A DNA stretch of 64,000 nucleotides from Gammaproteobacteria bacterium (GTDB taxonomy: Bacteria > Pseudomonadota > Gammaproteobacteria > Arenicellales > JAJDZL01). The stretch is from assembly GCA_022823625.1 (NCBI GenBank), contig JAJEHQ010000030.1, positions 1-64,000 on the forward strand, in the 5' to 3' direction. Shown in pieces: positions 53,403 through 62,595 of the stretch. The translations under genes were made by a program, and so were the position numbers. The notes under the pieces are model-generated. The model saw only the letters and a list, made by a program, of their open reading frames with translations. It made no database searches and was not told the origin of the DNA. How positions within the stretch are numbered: the first letter of the stretch is position 1; each line of letters begins with the position of its first letter.

Positions 53403-53685
53403 CACAGTTCCTGGAGGATTCCTCCTCATCGCCTGCCGACGGTTCGCTGAATTCGTGAGTTAGAGAGTTTCGGGTAGTTGATATCCAGCGTTCGCACCCG
53501 GATCTGTGATACCAAATCTCTCGGATTTCACCCTTGGCGTTTTCTCTCAAGTGAACTGCCTTGTGCCAGTCATCAATTGAAGTTTCGGGAGAGTGACGAA
53601 GATCGGGGAATTTAACATTAGCACCGCCGTAATCAAACTCGCATTGATCACGCGGACCGCACCAGGGACAGGGAATCAGCAACAT
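53392..53685 (-). CDS. soxD: Sarcosine oxidase delta subunit
   Basis: A 97-residue zinc-binding subunit starting MLLIPCPWCGPRDQCEFDYG at the ATG at 53685. The Zn ligands Cys-x2-Cys, then HRSGCERW further on, and the block IREIWYHRSGCERW-ISTTRN are diagnostic of SoxD. It lies 4 bp after soxB and overlaps the soxA start by 11 nt. Confidence 0.94.
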   Translation of the reverse strand: MLLIPCPWCGPRDQCEFDYGGANVKFPDLRHSPETSIDDWHKAVHLRENAKGEIREIWYHRSGCERWISTTRNSLTHEFSEPSAGDEEESSRNCDAD

Positions 53686-53689
53686 GACA

Positions 53690-54958
53690 TCAATGGAGCC
53701 AGGTGTAAGGGCCAGTACCGCTGTCGTCAATCAGATTTCCTGCTTCAAATCGACTGAGCGAGAAAGGTGCAATTAGATCTGGAGGTTTTTCTTGAGTCAG
53801 CAATTCAGCCATCAGCAAACCGACTGCTGGGGTTGCCTTAAATCCGGAATAGCCCCATCCGCTATTGAGATACAGGTTTTCGATCGGGGTGCTACCCAGA
53901 ATTGCGTTTCCATCCATCGGGATGTCAGCAGTGCCAGACCAATGACGCATGAGTCTGAGTCCTGACAGAAAGGGAAAGATTTGGATTGATCTAACAATAA
54001 CATCTTCAATACTGGAAAACGAGCCTCGTTTTGCATATGACGGATACCCATCCGTCGCACCACCCAAAATAAACTCTCCCTTGTCAGTCTGACTGATATA
54101 GCAAAGTCCTGCGTTGTAGTTCACAACGACATCAAGGGCAGGTTTAACTGGTTCGGATACAAATGCCTGGACATTAAGCGATTCAATCGGCAGCAACAAT
54201 CCAGCGAGTCTAGCAACCTCAGAACTTGCACCAGCAACACTGATCAAAACCTTCTCACATCCGATCACACCTTGGTTCGTCCTTACCCCTGTAACTTTTC
54301 CAGCATTGATCTCGAAACTGGTAACTGGACAGTTTTGAACAACATCAACTCCAGCTTCAACAGCAGATTTTGCGAATCCCCAGGCCACGGCATCATGTCG
54401 AACGATGCCTCCTTTCTCCTGAACCAGTCCGCCAACAATGGGAAAGCGCGTTGATTCACTGAGGTTGATTTGTGGCACTCGCTTCTGGAGTTGATGTCGA
54501 TCAAGAATTTTTGCTTCTGCACCCCGCAGGCACATGGCATTCGCCCGCAGAATGAAGTCCTCAAGTTCGCCATCAGAGTGTGCAAGATCAATGTATCCCC
54601 TAGGTGAATACATCAAGTTAAACCCAAGTTCTGACCCGAGAGTTCCCCACAACTGCAGGGCCAGATTTTTCAGTTCAAAACTTGCGTCCAGCAGATAGTC
54701 GGAGCGAACGATTGCTGTATTTCGAGCAGTATTTCCACCGCCCAGCCAACCGGCTTCCAATACCGCTACGTTAGTTTCGCCGAAGCGAGAGGAAAGATAG
54801 TGTGCAGTTGCGAGTCCGTGACCGCCGCCTCCAACTATGATGATGTCGTAGTGTGGCCGAAGCTCTGGAGTAGGGAAGATGTTCGGCCAGAAATTAGACC
54901 CTAACGAATTTCGTAACAGCGAGAAACCTGAATACTTGACTTTACGCGATTTGCGCAC
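53690..54958 (-). CDS. soxB: Sarcosine oxidase beta subunit
   Basis: A ~422-residue FAD/FMN subunit. Homology begins at YSGFSLLRNSL, and the FAD motif IIIVGGGGHGLATAHYL (GGGGHG near 43-48) is followed by GWLGGGNTARNTAIVRSDYL, the SoxB hallmark that includes the flavin-attachment area. The end WGYSGFKATPAVGLLMAELL also fits. The GTG at 54958 gives the normal length; a TTG at 55000 inside the upstream gene is the longest alternative. It is probably cotranscribed with the AruI-like gene. Confidence 0.93.
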   Translation of the reverse strand: MRKSRKVKYSGFSLLRNSLGSNFWPNIFPTPELRPHYDIIIVGGGGHGLATAHYLSSRFGETNVAVLEAGWLGGGNTARNTAIVRSDYLLDASFELKNLALQLWGTLGSELGFNLMYSPRGYIDLAHSDGELEDFILRANAMCLRGAEAKILDRHQLQKRVPQINLSESTRFPIVGGLVQEKGGIVRHDAVAWGFAKSAVEAGVDVVQNCPVTSFEINAGKVTGVRTNQGVIGCEKVLISVAGASSEVARLAGLLLPIESLNVQAFVSEPVKPALDVVVNYNAGLCYISQTDKGEFILGGATDGYPSYAKRGSFSSIEDVIVRSIQIFPFLSGLRLMRHWSGTADIPMDGNAILGSTPIENLYLNSGWGYSGFKATPAVGLLMAELLTQEKPPDLIAPFSLSRFEAGNLIDDSGTGPYTWLH

Positions 54959-54984
54959 AAGAATTAGAACTTCACAGGAGGTGT

Positions 54985-56595
54985 TTAACCGATGAGCCAA
55001 TCATCGTCTTCAACTACCACAATGATTGATGGACCTTCGTGTTCAAGTGCGTCATTCAAGGCACTGAAAAAGTCTTCCTGATTACGAGTCAGCGACCCTG
55101 GGCATCCAAAGGCATCAGCGAGTTTAACAAAATCCGGTGCGCTCGGGTTGACACCAATTTCCGGAATCTTTCGTTTGACCATACCATCCCGAATCATGGC
55201 ATAGCTGTGATTGTGCCAAATCACAATTGGAATGCAAAGAGATTCTTCAACCGCAGTGGCGACTTCGTTGACAGTAAACATAAATCCACCATCTCCGACC
55301 AGCGCCACGACGGGTGTGTCGGGTTTGGCGAGTTTCGCACCAATCGCGCCGGGTACGGCACAACCCAGCGTGCCGAACCCGGCAGGGTAAAACCAGGTAC
55401 GTGGCAATTCCACTTTCATCACTGCTGTCCCGGTGTAGACAACCTGGGCTATATCTCCCATGATGATGGTTTCATCTGGGAGTACAGAGCGCATTGCGTC
55501 GAGTACCTTAATGTGCTGCCGTTCAACATCGGTGAATTCATTCTCCTGATCAGTTCGCACCTGATCAAGTTCTGCAATAACATCTCTTTCACTACCGGAT
55601 ATTTCTCTTGCCAGCCATTCGGTGATCATCATCTCACAAGCCGCTTTTGAATCGCCGTGCACTGCGACAACTGCAGGAAATGCGTCATTGAAACGCGACG
55701 AATCGATGTCAATGCGGATAACTTTACCATTGACAGGCAAATCGTAAATAAAACTGTCAGCTTCAGCGAGTTCTGTACCGATTGCAAGAACTACATCTGC
55801 TTTAGCGAGATAGCGTTGGACTGCAGGGCTCAAAACACCGCCAGTCAAACTCAGGGGGTTGGAGTCCGGGACGATACCTTTACCTGCATTGGACGAGATG
55901 ACACCTGCATTTACGAGTTCCGCCAGCAATATGACCTCCTTGGAAGCATGTTGAGCACCGCCGCCTACCGCAATAACCGGTGAAGTCGCTTTGCTTAGCA
56001 GATCAACAGCTGAATTGATTGCAGCAGGGGTCGGAAGTGGTTTGTCTGAAGGAGCTGCAATATGCCATTCTTCATCAACAGGTAATTCCATGACATCAAT
56101 CGGAATGGCGATATGAACCGGACGCGGTCGGTCTGATTCAAAAATGGTGAATGCTCTTGCGATTAATTCCGGCACTTCATTCGGGTGATGAACCATCGCA
56201 CTGAACGCAGTCAGTGGTCGGGTGATGGCACAAAGATCGGTGGTTTCATGCAGTCTGCCCCAGCCTTTACCCAACGAAGGGCTGTCGTTTGCACTCGAAA
56301 TAACAAGCATGGGAATTGAGTCTGCGTAAGCCTGACCGATTCCAGTTGTAGCATTGGTCACACCTGGCCCGGTGATCAGTGCGCAGACTCCAGGCTTACC
56401 AGTCACGCGAGCGAAGCCATCGGCCATGAAACTGGCTCCCTGTTCGTTTCTGGGAGTTACGGCTTTCACCTTGCTCGCTTCGATGCCTCTGTAAAGTTCC
56501 AGTGTGTGCTCACCTGGAATTCCAAACACCAGTGACACGCCGTATTGCGCCAGCAGGTCCATCAAAGCTTCTCCGCAGGTTCTAGTTTTGATCAT
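54985..56595 (-). CDS. ThDP-dependent acetolactate synthase-like enzyme, AruI (5-guanidino-2-oxopentanoate decarboxylase) type
   Basis: A 536-residue ThDP enzyme. The catalytic Glu51 is in TPRNEQGASFMADGFARV, preceded by VFGIPGEHTLELYRG; the ThDP/Mg motif starts GDGGFMF at 434 and ends near WHNHSYAMIRDG. LITGPGVTNATTGIGQAYADSIPML and the GRLHE block match the AruI group, which decarboxylates 2-ketoarginine in arginine transaminase catabolism, better than acetolactate synthase. Sulfoacetaldehyde acetyltransferase and oxalyl-CoA decarboxylase look less likely. The AGGAG site before ATG is good. It is the first gene of the sox transcript and divergent from hisC. Confidence 0.85.
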   Translation of the reverse strand: MIKTRTCGEALMDLLAQYGVSLVFGIPGEHTLELYRGIEASKVKAVTPRNEQGASFMADGFARVTGKPGVCALITGPGVTNATTGIGQAYADSIPMLVISSANDSPSLGKGWGRLHETTDLCAITRPLTAFSAMVHHPNEVPELIARAFTIFESDRPRPVHIAIPIDVMELPVDEEWHIAAPSDKPLPTPAAINSAVDLLSKATSPVIAVGGGAQHASKEVILLAELVNAGVISSNAGKGIVPDSNPLSLTGGVLSPAVQRYLAKADVVLAIGTELAEADSFIYDLPVNGKVIRIDIDSSRFNDAFPAVVAVHGDSKAACEMMITEWLAREISGSERDVIAELDQVRTDQENEFTDVERQHIKVLDAMRSVLPDETIIMGDIAQVVYTGTAVMKVELPRTWFYPAGFGTLGCAVPGAIGAKLAKPDTPVVALVGDGGFMFTVNEVATAVEESLCIPIVIWHNHSYAMIRDGMVKRKIPEIGVNPSAPDFVKLADAFGCPGSLTRNQEDFFSALNDALEHEGPSIIVVVEDDDWLIG

Positions 56596-56858
56596 GAGTG
56601 TCTCCTGGACCGAATGGGGACAGAAACGAAGGATTGTGACATTAAAATTTGAAATCTGACGATTGCAAAATTTCGAATTAGTATACCAGCAGTGAAAATG
56701 TTCTGAATGCTGAACGGATTCAACAGATTGAAGATAGACATCCGCAGTTGTAGGAAGACACAGAGAGGCCAGCGAATTTGACTTCTAGTACTAATTTCAA
56801 GTGATTTTGCATAATTGTCATTAATTCAAAGTATTAGCAAACACTGGACTCCATAGTT
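56596..56858. other. Divergent upstream region, AruI-like gene / hisC
   Basis: An AT-rich 263-bp spacer that must hold both promoters. No -35/-10 pair with normal spacing was convincing. Confidence 0.35.
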
Positions 56859-57962
56859 ATGCGAAATAGCGCTTCAATTGCACCAAAACCGGTACTGAAA
56901 ACAATTGACTATTACATGGTCGGAATTTCCAAGCTTGAAGGATTTTCCAAACCGATTAAGCTTTCTTCCAACGAATCTGCTCTTGGCATGAGCCCATTGG
57001 CAATTGAAGCGGGTATGAAGTCGCTTGAAAGGGGTTATTTATATCCGGAAGTGGACACAGAGCAACTCGCAGTTGCTATCGGAGACTACTATCAGCTGAG
57101 TCCCGAGCGGATGGCTTTTGGACCGGGTTCCGATGAATTGCTTCAGAGAATCGTCAATACATTTGCTGGACCGGGTGAAGAGATGATTTACAGCAAGAAC
57201 GCGTACATGCAGTTTCCGATTTATGCAATGCTGGCGGGTGCGACTCCAGTTGCAGCAGACGACATAGATTTCCGCTATAGCGTTGACGATATTCTCAGTT
57301 TGGTCAATGATCGGACACGAATTGTGCTACTGGCGAATCCTGACAATCCTTCGGGCACATATTTGACGGGTCCTGAGATGCGGTACTTGCACAAAAGATT
57401 GCCATCCAATGTGCTTCTGATCATTGATGCAGCTTATGAAGAATATGCGCGGGTTGATGACTATGAATCAGGAACGAATTTGGTTCACGAATTTGACAAT
57501 GTCATTGTGACTCGAACCTTTTCCAAGGTTCACGGTATGGCTGGTCTTCGTCTAGGTTGGTGTTATGGACCGGAGTGGGTTGTTAATCTGATTACCAAAA
57601 TTGGTCCTTCATTTCCGGTTAACTGCGCGGCCTACGCTGCGGGTATTGCAAGTCTGAAAGACACAGAATTTACCCAGAAGGTACTTGATCACAACGAGCG
57701 ATGGACCAAAACGCTGATCAGTGAGTTCAGAGGTCTGGGTCTCAACGCTTATTCCAGTCAAACTAATTTTGTTCTATTGGGGTTTCCGCCAGAGTGTGGG
57801 CGAAGTTCGGATGAGACAAACAGGCATCTCAATTCGAAGGGAATTATTCCTCGACAATTTGCACTTTCAGATTTTGTGGACAAATTGCGAATTACCGTAG
57901 GGACAGATGAAGAGATGCAAAAGACAATTGATGTCATGCAACAGTTTCTTCGTTCAGCGTAG
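56859..57962 (+). CDS. hisC: Histidinol-phosphate aminotransferase family protein
   Basis: A 367-residue fold-type I aminotransferase. LSSNESALGMSP, PEVDTEQLAVAIGDYY, FGPGSDELLQRIVNTF, LANPDNPSGTYL, DAAYEEYARVDD and TRTFSKVHGMAGLRLGW (with the Schiff-base lysine) are the HisC hallmarks. The enzyme makes histidinol phosphate, but HisC-like paralogues also act on aromatic amino acids. It is not in a his operon and is divergent from an AruI-type decarboxylase, so a catabolic aminotransferase role is possible. Confidence 0.92.
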   Translation: MRNSASIAPKPVLKTIDYYMVGISKLEGFSKPIKLSSNESALGMSPLAIEAGMKSLERGYLYPEVDTEQLAVAIGDYYQLSPERMAFGPGSDELLQRIVNTFAGPGEEMIYSKNAYMQFPIYAMLAGATPVAADDIDFRYSVDDILSLVNDRTRIVLLANPDNPSGTYLTGPEMRYLHKRLPSNVLLIIDAAYEEYARVDDYESGTNLVHEFDNVIVTRTFSKVHGMAGLRLGWCYGPEWVVNLITKIGPSFPVNCAAYAAGIASLKDTEFTQKVLDHNERWTKTLISEFRGLGLNAYSSQTNFVLLGFPPECGRSSDETNRHLNSKGIIPRQFALSDFVDKLRITVGTDEEMQKTIDVMQQFLRSA

Positions 57963-58081
57963 ATGAGTATTAGATTAGTTCAGATGAGTCAGAATCTGAA
58001 TCTGAGGGTTTCAAACTTCAGATTGAAAGAGGGCAGTTGCCCATTTTCGGCTCAGGAAATTTCAAAAACTAAGGTAGTGAG

Positions 58082-59002
58082 TTAGTTTGTGAAGTGTATT
58101 GGTGGGTACTGTGCGCTGTCCAGTAGTTGTCCGTCCTTCAGTTCTGGATTGTTGATGAGTTGGTTGATTTCTCCATCGGTATGGTACGTTGCTCCTGCAC
58201 CGGTGTAGCGGATGGCATACCCTCTGCGCGTTGCCTGTGATATATTTGCTTTTGCACCGTGCACCGTCATACCGTCAAACACGAGAACATCTCCTGGCTC
58301 CATTTCCCAACAGAGTATTTTGTGTTTTTCTCTTTCTGATTCAAAATCAGGCAACGGATCAAATTTTCCATCTGTGCCTTCATAATAATCAGCCTGACTG
58401 CCATCTTTCACGACCGTGAAAGGTTGAAACCACTTATCCCACAAGTGGGATCCGGCAATAAATTCCAAAGGTCCTGATTCAAATTTGATTGGATCAACTG
58501 TTAGCCAGACAGTGAGTGCCTTCCCGTTTCTTACCGGCCAGTAGGGCAAATCGTTGTGCCAAGGAGTTGCAGGATCACCAGTAACTTTGGCAAATACCTG
58601 ATCGTACAGCAGGTTGATTTTTGACGATTGGAGGAAAGTGGCGGCAATTTCTGGTGCCACGGAATCGAGGCAAAACTCACGACAGGCTTCATCGTGCTCC
58701 CATACTCTTTGACGGTGAAAATAACTGTCGACCAGTTCGAGAGAATGATCTATGGAAGTGCGAAGGTTGGAAAGCATGCTTTCGTCAACCACAGACTCAA
58801 GTAATATTGCACCATCTATAAGGTAGGAGTTTAGTGTTTCCGGTTCAACTTCAAAAGTGTTCCGAAGCAGATTTGGTTCATTATGAAGATCTGTCAACAT
58901 GGTCAGTACACAAGATGGGTGAGAAGGTATGAAAACCTGGGTTTCTACATGAATGAATTTGGATTTCCGGCGGTAGTGTTTCAGATTTGTAATAAGTTGC
59001 AA
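58082..59002 (-). CDS. Phytanoyl-CoA dioxygenase (PhyH) family protein
   Basis: A 306-residue Fe(II)/2-oxoglutarate dioxygenase. The metal triad is H149 and D151 (TPWHNDLPYW) with H248 (MTVHGAKANIS); Arg259/260 in TRRGYAIRY should bind 2-oxoglutarate. LEFIAGSHLWDKW also fits PhyH. The substrate is not known; members include ectoine hydroxylase and many secondary-metabolite enzymes. Start uncertain: an ATG at 58900 would remove a poorly conserved N-terminus. It is divergent from the TPR gene. Confidence 0.86.
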   Translation of the reverse strand: MQLITNLKHYRRKSKFIHVETQVFIPSHPSCVLTMLTDLHNEPNLLRNTFEVEPETLNSYLIDGAILLESVVDESMLSNLRTSIDHSLELVDSYFHRQRVWEHDEACREFCLDSVAPEIAATFLQSSKINLLYDQVFAKVTGDPATPWHNDLPYWPVRNGKALTVWLTVDPIKFESGPLEFIAGSHLWDKWFQPFTVVKDGSQADYYEGTDGKFDPLPDFESEREKHKILCWEMEPGDVLVFDGMTVHGAKANISQATRRGYAIRYTGAGATYHTDGEINQLINNPELKDGQLLDSAQYPPIHFTN

Positions 59003-59241
59003 CGAAGTATATTACAGAAATCAAAGATATCCAGACAGCAGAGACCAGACTATTTGGTATCTGATCAATTGCGCTTGAATCACGTCAATTGTTCAACATA
59101 TTTTTGTTCTGGAGTAACCTTGTTCTATGATTGACGTTTCTTGCAGTCTACAAGAAGGTCAATATCAATTTTGTTAACTTAAAATGTTGAACAAACGCCT
59201 TAATTCATTGGAATTCTAGTCGAAGTAGAGGAGCTCTTGTG

Positions 59242-60918
59242 ATGTCTTATTCGTATAACCTCGGTCCATATTTTGACTCAATAAACAGCACTAGCAACGA
59301 GCAGGAGACCTGGTTAAACCGCGGCCTAGTCTGGCTCTATGGCTTTGATCTGGAAATGTCATTTCAGTGTTTCAAGCAAGCTTCTGAACTCAATCCGTCA
59401 TCTGGAATGGCCTTTTGGGGAATGGCATGTACCTCTGGAAGCTACTACAACAAACCTTGGGCGAGGATGCAGAAAGACGAACTGGTTCAGAAGCTGGAAA
59501 AGACTTATCGGTTGTCCCGCGAAGCGAAGCTAAGAGTATCAGATGCTACAGACTGGCAGGCGATGATGATTGAAGCGTTGCCGGCGCGCTATCAGTCTCC
59601 AACTCCGGTTGCTTTGGAAGAATATGAACGTTGGAATGATGAATACGCTGAGGCAATGCGACATGTGTATGAGGCTTTCCATGAAAATGATCACGTCTGT
59701 GCCCTATTTGCTGAAGCGCTGATGACGCGAACACCATGGGCGTTATGGAACTTGAGGTCAGGTAAACCTTCTGAAGGTTCATCGACTCTAGAGGCAATTG
59801 AGGTTCTGGAAAAGGCGATGGAGCGAAGAGAAAGCTCCGGAAAAATTCCACATCCAGGTGTACTGCATATGTACATCCATGTGATGGAAATGTCTCCGGT
59901 TCCAGAAAAAGCCCTTAGGGCGAGTGACCAACTCCGACAGCTTGTTCCAGATTCAGGTCATTTGTGTCACATGCCATCTCATATCGATGTACGGTGCGGT
60001 CTTTACTACGAAGCCGTCATTGCGAACGACAGAGCAGCTGTCGCAGACAAGACTTACGTGAAAAACGAAGGCATCCTAAATTACCATGCGTTTTCGCGTA
60101 TCCATAATTTGCATCTGAAAGTGTATGCAGCCATGTTTCTGGGTCAGTATTTTCCTGCACTTGATGCTGCGAATAAAATCATTGAAACCGCCCCAGAGGA
60201 GTTGCTCAGAATTGAGAATCCGGCAATGGCGGACTGGTTGGAAGGCTATGTTGCAGTTGAGGCACACGTTTACATACGTTTCGGACGCTGGGAGGAAATC
60301 ATCCATCACCAACTTCCCGAAGATTCGGACCTTTACTCAATGACGACTGCCACCTGGCACTACGCAAAAGGTATAGCCCATGCAGTACGCAGCGAGACCG
60401 ATGATGCGAAGGCAGAACAGAAAAAGTTCTACGATGCTGTAAAACGGGTTCCCAATTCTCGCTATTTGTTTAACAACTCTTGTCAGGATGTTCTAAAGAT
60501 TGCAGATCAGATGCTTTGTGGTGAACTTCACTACCGACAGGAAAACTACGATGAAGCATTTAAGCATTTGCGAAGGGCGGTCTACCTCGATGACAACCTG
60601 AAGTATGACGAACCTTGGGGATGGATGCAACCAGCCCGTCATGCATTGGGTGCCCTGTTGCTGGAGCAGGGGCGAATAGAAGAAGCCAGACAGGTTTATC
60701 TGGATGATCTAGGACTCTCCGATACATTGGTTAGCACATCTCAACACGTCGATAATCTTTGGAGCCTGCATGGCCTGGTAGAGTGTCTGGAACGAATGGG
60801 TAAAAAGAAGAAAGCCAAGTATTTCCGGAGTCGGCTAAATCTCGCCAAGGCCAGAGCAGACGTACCCATAAACGCATCCTGCGCCTGTAGGCTTGAGCAT
60901 CACTGTTGTGACGGATAG
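59242..60918 (+). CDS. TPR repeat protein with Cys/His-rich C-terminus
   Basis: A 558-residue protein starting at ATG 59242, with GAGGAG 8 nt upstream (an adjacent GTG at 59239 is less likely). It has helical TPR-like repeats: LNRGLVWLYGFDLEMSFQCF and ASELNPSSGMAFWGMACTSG, later QENYDEAFKHLRRAVYLDDN and ARHALGALLLEQGRIEEARQ. A conserved central block reads CHMPSHIDVRCGLYYEAVIA. The C-terminus ends NASCACRLEHHCCDG, with cysteines 547, 549, 555 and 556 and His 553-554, which could bind metal. Function unknown; homologues are large TPR proteins of marine bacteria as far as is remembered. Confidence 0.82.
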   Translation: MSYSYNLGPYFDSINSTSNEQETWLNRGLVWLYGFDLEMSFQCFKQASELNPSSGMAFWGMACTSGSYYNKPWARMQKDELVQKLEKTYRLSREAKLRVSDATDWQAMMIEALPARYQSPTPVALEEYERWNDEYAEAMRHVYEAFHENDHVCALFAEALMTRTPWALWNLRSGKPSEGSSTLEAIEVLEKAMERRESSGKIPHPGVLHMYIHVMEMSPVPEKALRASDQLRQLVPDSGHLCHMPSHIDVRCGLYYEAVIANDRAAVADKTYVKNEGILNYHAFSRIHNLHLKVYAAMFLGQYFPALDAANKIIETAPEELLRIENPAMADWLEGYVAVEAHVYIRFGRWEEIIHHQLPEDSDLYSMTTATWHYAKGIAHAVRSETDDAKAEQKKFYDAVKRVPNSRYLFNNSCQDVLKIADQMLCGELHYRQENYDEAFKHLRRAVYLDDNLKYDEPWGWMQPARHALGALLLEQGRIEEARQVYLDDLGLSDTLVSTSQHVDNLWSLHGLVECLERMGKKKKAKYFRSRLNLAKARADVPINASCACRLEHHCCDG

Positions 60919-61645
60919 GTTAACGGCCACAGAGGGTTTGTGCTACAGGAATCAGTGAATGCACAAGCTTTATTTGATGATGACAGGTTCTTCCGACATA
61001 GCCTGGCGAAATTATTACCGGTTGCGTCGACCGCAGGTTGTAACCCTTTCAAGAGTCTCCATCTTTTTGTCTGCTGTTGTCATACAGCCGCTTAAAGTTG
61101 AGCTTTCCCAAAAATCGGCTACTCGGTTAATTTTTTTAAATTTCGAGAAATCTCAAGTAGCCGTGAGCACAGCAGGACAAACTGAATTGTGGTTTCTGGA
61201 ATTGGATCTCCAAGCCTCTCAACCTTAACGTCACTAAAGTTTCGCATTGTAACTAGCCAGATTCCCAATTCGATCTGGATTACCTACCTGGCTGGCACCG
61301 TCTCATTTACAGTATGCGGTCCCTAAATTTTTCATTTTAAAATTCATCGCTTCAAACGGAGGAAACGCAGCTTCGCTGAAATCACCAATATTTCATACGA
61401 GCATAACATCCTTTTCAGATCATTCGTTTAGGGAATTTTGTCTTTTTTACAGCAGGGTACTTGAGAGCGACAGTCTATTGTGACAAAAGTCAGCGTTGTA
61501 ACACATGGGAATTCGGTAACTCTGTACTAACTTTAACTAAAATTGCAATACGTTGCGATTCGGGATGTGTGTAGACAATAGTTGATGCAAAGCCTGAGTC
61601 CGGATGGTTTATCACTTTGATAATTCAAATTTGAGGAGATGAAAT
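60919..61645. other. Long intergenic region, nothing recognised
   Basis: Over 700 bp without a supported gene. A plus frame at 60959-61228 has no motif. A GAGGAG site near the end belongs to the VOC gene. No RNA structure or repeat was recognised. Confidence 0.4.
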
Positions 61646-62041
61646 ATGGCTAAAGCGATACATTCGATGCTTCGGGTTCTTGACGAGGAACGTTCGATTG
61701 ATTTTTATGATAGGGCCTTTGGTCTACAAGTTGCCGAAAGAATGGATTTCCCTGAATTCACCTTGGTGTATTTGCGTAATTCTGAAGCCGATTTCGAACT
61801 TGAACTGACGATTAACAAAGACCGAACCGAACCTTACGAACTCGGAGACGGGTATGGACATCTAGCGGTTACGGTACCCGATCTGGATTCCGAACACGCT
61901 CGATTTGAAGCTGAGGGGCTCAGTCCGCGCAACCTCGTTGAATTTGCTCCAGGAGGCGAAATAGTAGCACGATTCTTTTTCGTACAGGATCCCGACGGTT
62001 ACCAGATTGAGGTAATCGAATCCGGTGGTCGCTACGTATAA
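61646..62041 (+). CDS. VOC family protein, lactoylglutathione lyase (GloA)-like
   Basis: A 131-residue glyoxalase I-like protein with two betaalpha-beta-beta-beta modules. Start AIHSMLRVLDEERSIDFY is the classical GloA beginning with ligand His6; Glu51/53 in DFELELTIN, His72 in GYGHLAVTVPDL and Glu122 or 125 in GYQIEVIE complete the metal set. It would convert the methylglyoxal-glutathione adduct to lactoylglutathione. A GAGGAG ribosome-binding site is 8 nt before ATG. It appears to be a single gene. Confidence 0.9.
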   Translation: MAKAIHSMLRVLDEERSIDFYDRAFGLQVAERMDFPEFTLVYLRNSEADFELELTINKDRTEPYELGDGYGHLAVTVPDLDSEHARFEAEGLSPRNLVEFAPGGEIVARFFFVQDPDGYQIEVIESGGRYV

Positions 62042-62081
62042 ACCAACAATACAGGGTAATTAGGCAAGCTAATATTAATGA

Positions 62082-62300
62082 ATATCAGAATCTAAAACTT
62101 CTGACGCGGCAGAAGCCGCAGCCGCCCTTGAAGGCAGGCACCTGACTAATGTCAATGATTCCTTTGACATCGTCGTCGTCAAAAAACATGGCACCATCGA
62201 AGCGGTGCAATCGGTATTCAGACAACAGGGATTTGACGGATCTGTTAACTCCAATGCGTCCAATTACAGGAAACCGGCACTCGTCATGATCGCTGCCTGA
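62082..62300 (+). pseudogene. Coding-like remnant without a start codon
   Basis: An open frame of about 72 codons with realistic amino-acid composition (DAAEAAAALEGRHLTNVNDS, FDIVVVKKHGTIEAVQSVF and so on) ending at TGA 62298-62300. It has no in-frame ATG or GTG near its beginning; an ATG at 62078-62080 lies in another frame and would join by a single-base shift. It may be a decayed or frameshifted small gene, or the frameshift may be real regulation. No family was recognised. Confidence 0.35.
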
Positions 62301-62595
62301 ATCAGTTTCACTAACAACTAACCTTCCCAGAATCGACTGTCGAAACGGAACAGAAACTTATAGATATACTCTTGCAGAATTTTGCGCGACATACCATGAC
62401 ATGTGCGTCTGATGAATTGTTTTGCGGTGGAACCGATCCTAAATTGAATCTAGCTCGGCAGTAGGTGCAAGCCAAGGTAAAGGATTCGAAATCTACAGGC
62501 CAAATTTGTCGGTATCGACCCCAATCAAAAACGCTCGACTGGATTCAGGGCGCGACAACTGATGATGAAGCAGTGTCGCGAACCTGAAAATTCCT
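62301..62595. other. Intergenic, nothing recognised
   Basis: Short spacer between the remnant and the 3' end of the TauD gene with no visible structure. Confidence 0.35.

Noticed and set aside
55039-55650. A 203-codon plus-strand open frame opposite the AruI-like gene
   Set aside because: It is fully antisense to a gene with clear ThDP motifs and shows no motif of its own; it is a shadow of that coding frame.
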